Of a stretch of DNA of 7,330 nucleotides, positions 6,161-7,330 are shown piece by piece; the first letter of the stretch is position 1; every line of letters begins with the position of its first letter. Source of the DNA: CAZLYK01 sp964563495 (lineage in GTDB: Bacteria > Acidobacteriota > Blastocatellia > RBC074); the NCBI GenBank assembly GCA_964563495.1, contig CAZLYK010000204.1, positions 1 to 7,330 on the forward strand, in the 5' to 3' direction. The position numbers and the translations under genes are program-made. Under the pieces are notes generated by a model. It did not search any database and was not told the origin of the DNA. It was given only the letters and a program-made list of their open reading frames with translations.

Positions 6161-7240
6161 ATGTACAGAAGCGATGTGGTAGGCAGCCTGTTGCGCCCGG
6201 CTTATCTGAAAGACGCGCGTCTGCGGCGCGAAGCGGGCGAGCTCTCGGATGCGAGCTTCAAGCAGATCGAAGACCGCGCCGTCGCCGAAGCCGTCGAGTT
6301 GCAGGAGCGCGCTGGAATCGAAGTGGTCACCGATGGTGAGTTACGGCGCTATGCGTTTTACGGTCACCTGATCGACGCGGTCGAGGGCTTTGACAAATAC
6401 GGCGGATGGGCAATTCCTTTCCGCGATGAAAAAGGCGAAGAGTTGGTGCTGCAACGCCCGGTCGTCATTTCCAGACTGCGCCGCAAACGCCATCTGTGCG
6501 CCGAGGAGTTCACGTGGCTGCGCGCGCGGACGATCCGCCCGGCCAAGACGACGCTGATCAGCGCACAGCAGGCCGCCGCTTACTACGACGCGGACAAATC
6601 CAGGGGCGCTTATGGCACCGTTGACGCTTACCTGGGTGATCTAGTGGACATCCTGCGCGGCGAGATTGAAGAGCTGATTCGACTGGGTTGCACCTATATT
6701 CAGATTGATTCGCCGCAATACACCGCCTTGCTCGATCCTGATTTGCGCGAAGGCTATCGCAAACGGGGGAACGATCCCGATCGCCTGCTCGATCTCTCGA
6801 TCGAGATGGACAACGCCATCATCGGACATCATCCGGGCATCACCTTCGGTCTGCATCTCTGTCGAGGCAACAATCAGAGCAAGTTTTACGCCCAGGGGGA
6901 TTACGGGCCGATCACGAAGGTTTTTCAAAAGACGAAATTTGACCGCTTCCTGCTCGAATTCGATGATGCGCGGTCGGGTGGGTTCGAGCCGCTCAGTCAA
7001 GTGCCGGGTGACCGGATCGTGGTGATTGGTCTGGTCAGTACGAAGAGCCCCAAGCTTGAATACAAGGACGAGCTGAAGCGCCGGATCAAAGCAGCTTCGC
7101 AATTTATCTCACCCGACCGGTTGGCGCTCAGCCCGCAGTGCGGTTTTGCCTCGACCATGGAAGGGAACCTGCTCACTCCAGCCGATCAGGAAGCCAAACT
7201 ACGGCTGGTGGCAGAGACGGCGCGGGAGGTGTGGGGCTGA
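6161..7240 (+). CDS. MetE-like (YxjG/YxjH-type) zinc methyltransferase
   Basis: A 359-residue protein matching the C-terminal catalytic barrel of cobalamin-independent methionine synthase, without the N-terminal half of full MetE (about 750 residues). It resembles the single-domain B. subtilis YxjG/YxjH group. The zinc and homocysteine-thiol site is complete: His232 and Cys234 in GLHLCRGN, Glu266 in LLEFDDA, and Cys327 in LSPQCGFAST. Other family landmarks are DVVGSLLRP at 5-13, VTDGELRR at 56-63 and QIDSP at 181-185. It is cytoplasmic and probably transfers a methyl group to a thiol such as homocysteine. Because it lacks the N-terminal half, the methyl donor may not be the polyglutamylated folate that full MetE uses. 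CAGGAG lies 9 bases before the ATG, and the 22-base gap to the dehydrogenase suggests co-transcription. The methyl donor is unknown, and a methoxylated substrate linked to the upstream esterases is only a hypothesis. Confidence 0.88.
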   Translation: MYRSDVVGSLLRPAYLKDARLRREAGELSDASFKQIEDRAVAEAVELQERAGIEVVTDGELRRYAFYGHLIDAVEGFDKYGGWAIPFRDEKGEELVLQRPVVISRLRRKRHLCAEEFTWLRARTIRPAKTTLISAQQAAAYYDADKSRGAYGTVDAYLGDLVDILRGEIEELIRLGCTYIQIDSPQYTALLDPDLREGYRKRGNDPDRLLDLSIEMDNAIIGHHPGITFGLHLCRGNNQSKFYAQGDYGPITKVFQKTKFDRFLLEFDDARSGGFEPLSQVPGDRIVVIGLVSTKSPKLEYKDELKRRIKAASQFISPDRLALSPQCGFASTMEGNLLTPADQEAKLRLVAETAREVWG

Positions 7241-7330
7241 GTTGACGCGGCTGATGACGAAACTGCTTGATGGAGTCAGCGCTACCGACCCGCTCCCATT
7301 CATTACCGTCGCCCCGTCGCCCCGTCGCCC
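7241..7330 (+). pseudogene. Remnant of a MacB/FtsX-like (ADOP-type) permease C-terminus, partial at window edge
   Basis: Starting right after the methyltransferase stop, the frame beginning at 7242 is open to the window edge for 29 residues and includes KLLDGVSATDPLPFITVA. This strongly resembles the segment LLFGVSATDPLTFAAVA that precedes the last membrane helices of ADOP permeases, from memory of that family. No upstream part of such a permease exists here, because the methyltransferase gene fills that space. The match then breaks down into an 8-bp tandem repeat that cannot keep one reading frame. It is best read as a decayed fragment left by a deletion or rearrangement. The alternative is chance similarity, since the stretch is short and no start codon with an RBS is seen. 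Confidence 0.5.
7306..7330. repeat. Tandem repeat of CCGTCGCC, three copies at the window edge
   Basis: CCGTCGCC occurs at 7306-7313, 7314-7321 and 7322-7329 without mismatch, and the next base also fits, so the array may continue beyond the window. An 8-bp unit shifts the reading frame with each copy, which argues against coding sequence here. Confidence 0.85.

Overview
The window looks like chromosomal DNA of a soil or plant-litter bacterium, GC-rich in its coding regions. My best guess is Acidobacteriota, at modest confidence. The grounds are a secreted plant-ester hydrolase set (type-B carboxylesterase and tannase/feruloyl esterase), a large secreted TPR protein, and a short remnant at the right edge that reads like the C-terminus of an ADOP-type (acidobacterial duplicated orphan permease, MacB/FtsX-like) permease. 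No rRNA, tRNA, CRISPR array, complete insertion sequence or prophage gene is visible.

Layout: (1) 82-1719, minus strand, an exported type-B carboxylesterase with an intact Ser-Glu-His triad, followed by a terminator-like hairpin without a U tract. (2) 1720-1961, a divergent intergenic region. It holds a perfect TATAAT element for the esterase, a small palindrome at its predicted +1, and a four-unit array of about 10-bp ATCYTG repeats (ACARGAT on the other strand). (3) 1962-3488, plus strand, an exported or lipid-anchored tannase/feruloyl esterase family protein with the CS-D-HC motif and a calcium-site-like loop. (4) 3558-5210, a secreted TPR protein with a His-rich core. (5) 5245-6138, a Rossmann-fold dehydrogenase of the 6PGDH/beta-hydroxyacid dehydrogenase type with a DUF1932-like C-terminus. 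(6) 6161-7240, a single-domain cobalamin-independent methionine-synthase-like (YxjG/YxjH-type) methyltransferase with all four zinc ligands. (7) 7241-7330, a permease remnant running into an 8-bp tandem repeat at the window edge.

Genes 3 to 6 lie on one strand with gaps of 69, 34 and 22 bases and no convincing terminator, so they could be one operon. A plausible but unproven theme is use of plant phenolic esters. The two exported esterases would release acids and alcohols outside the cytoplasm, and the cytoplasmic dehydrogenase and methyltransferase would process a product, possibly a methoxylated aromatic. The strongest unusual signals are the ATCYTG repeat array between the divergent genes, the permease remnant joined directly to the methyltransferase stop codon, and the pairing of the last two genes with esterase genes.
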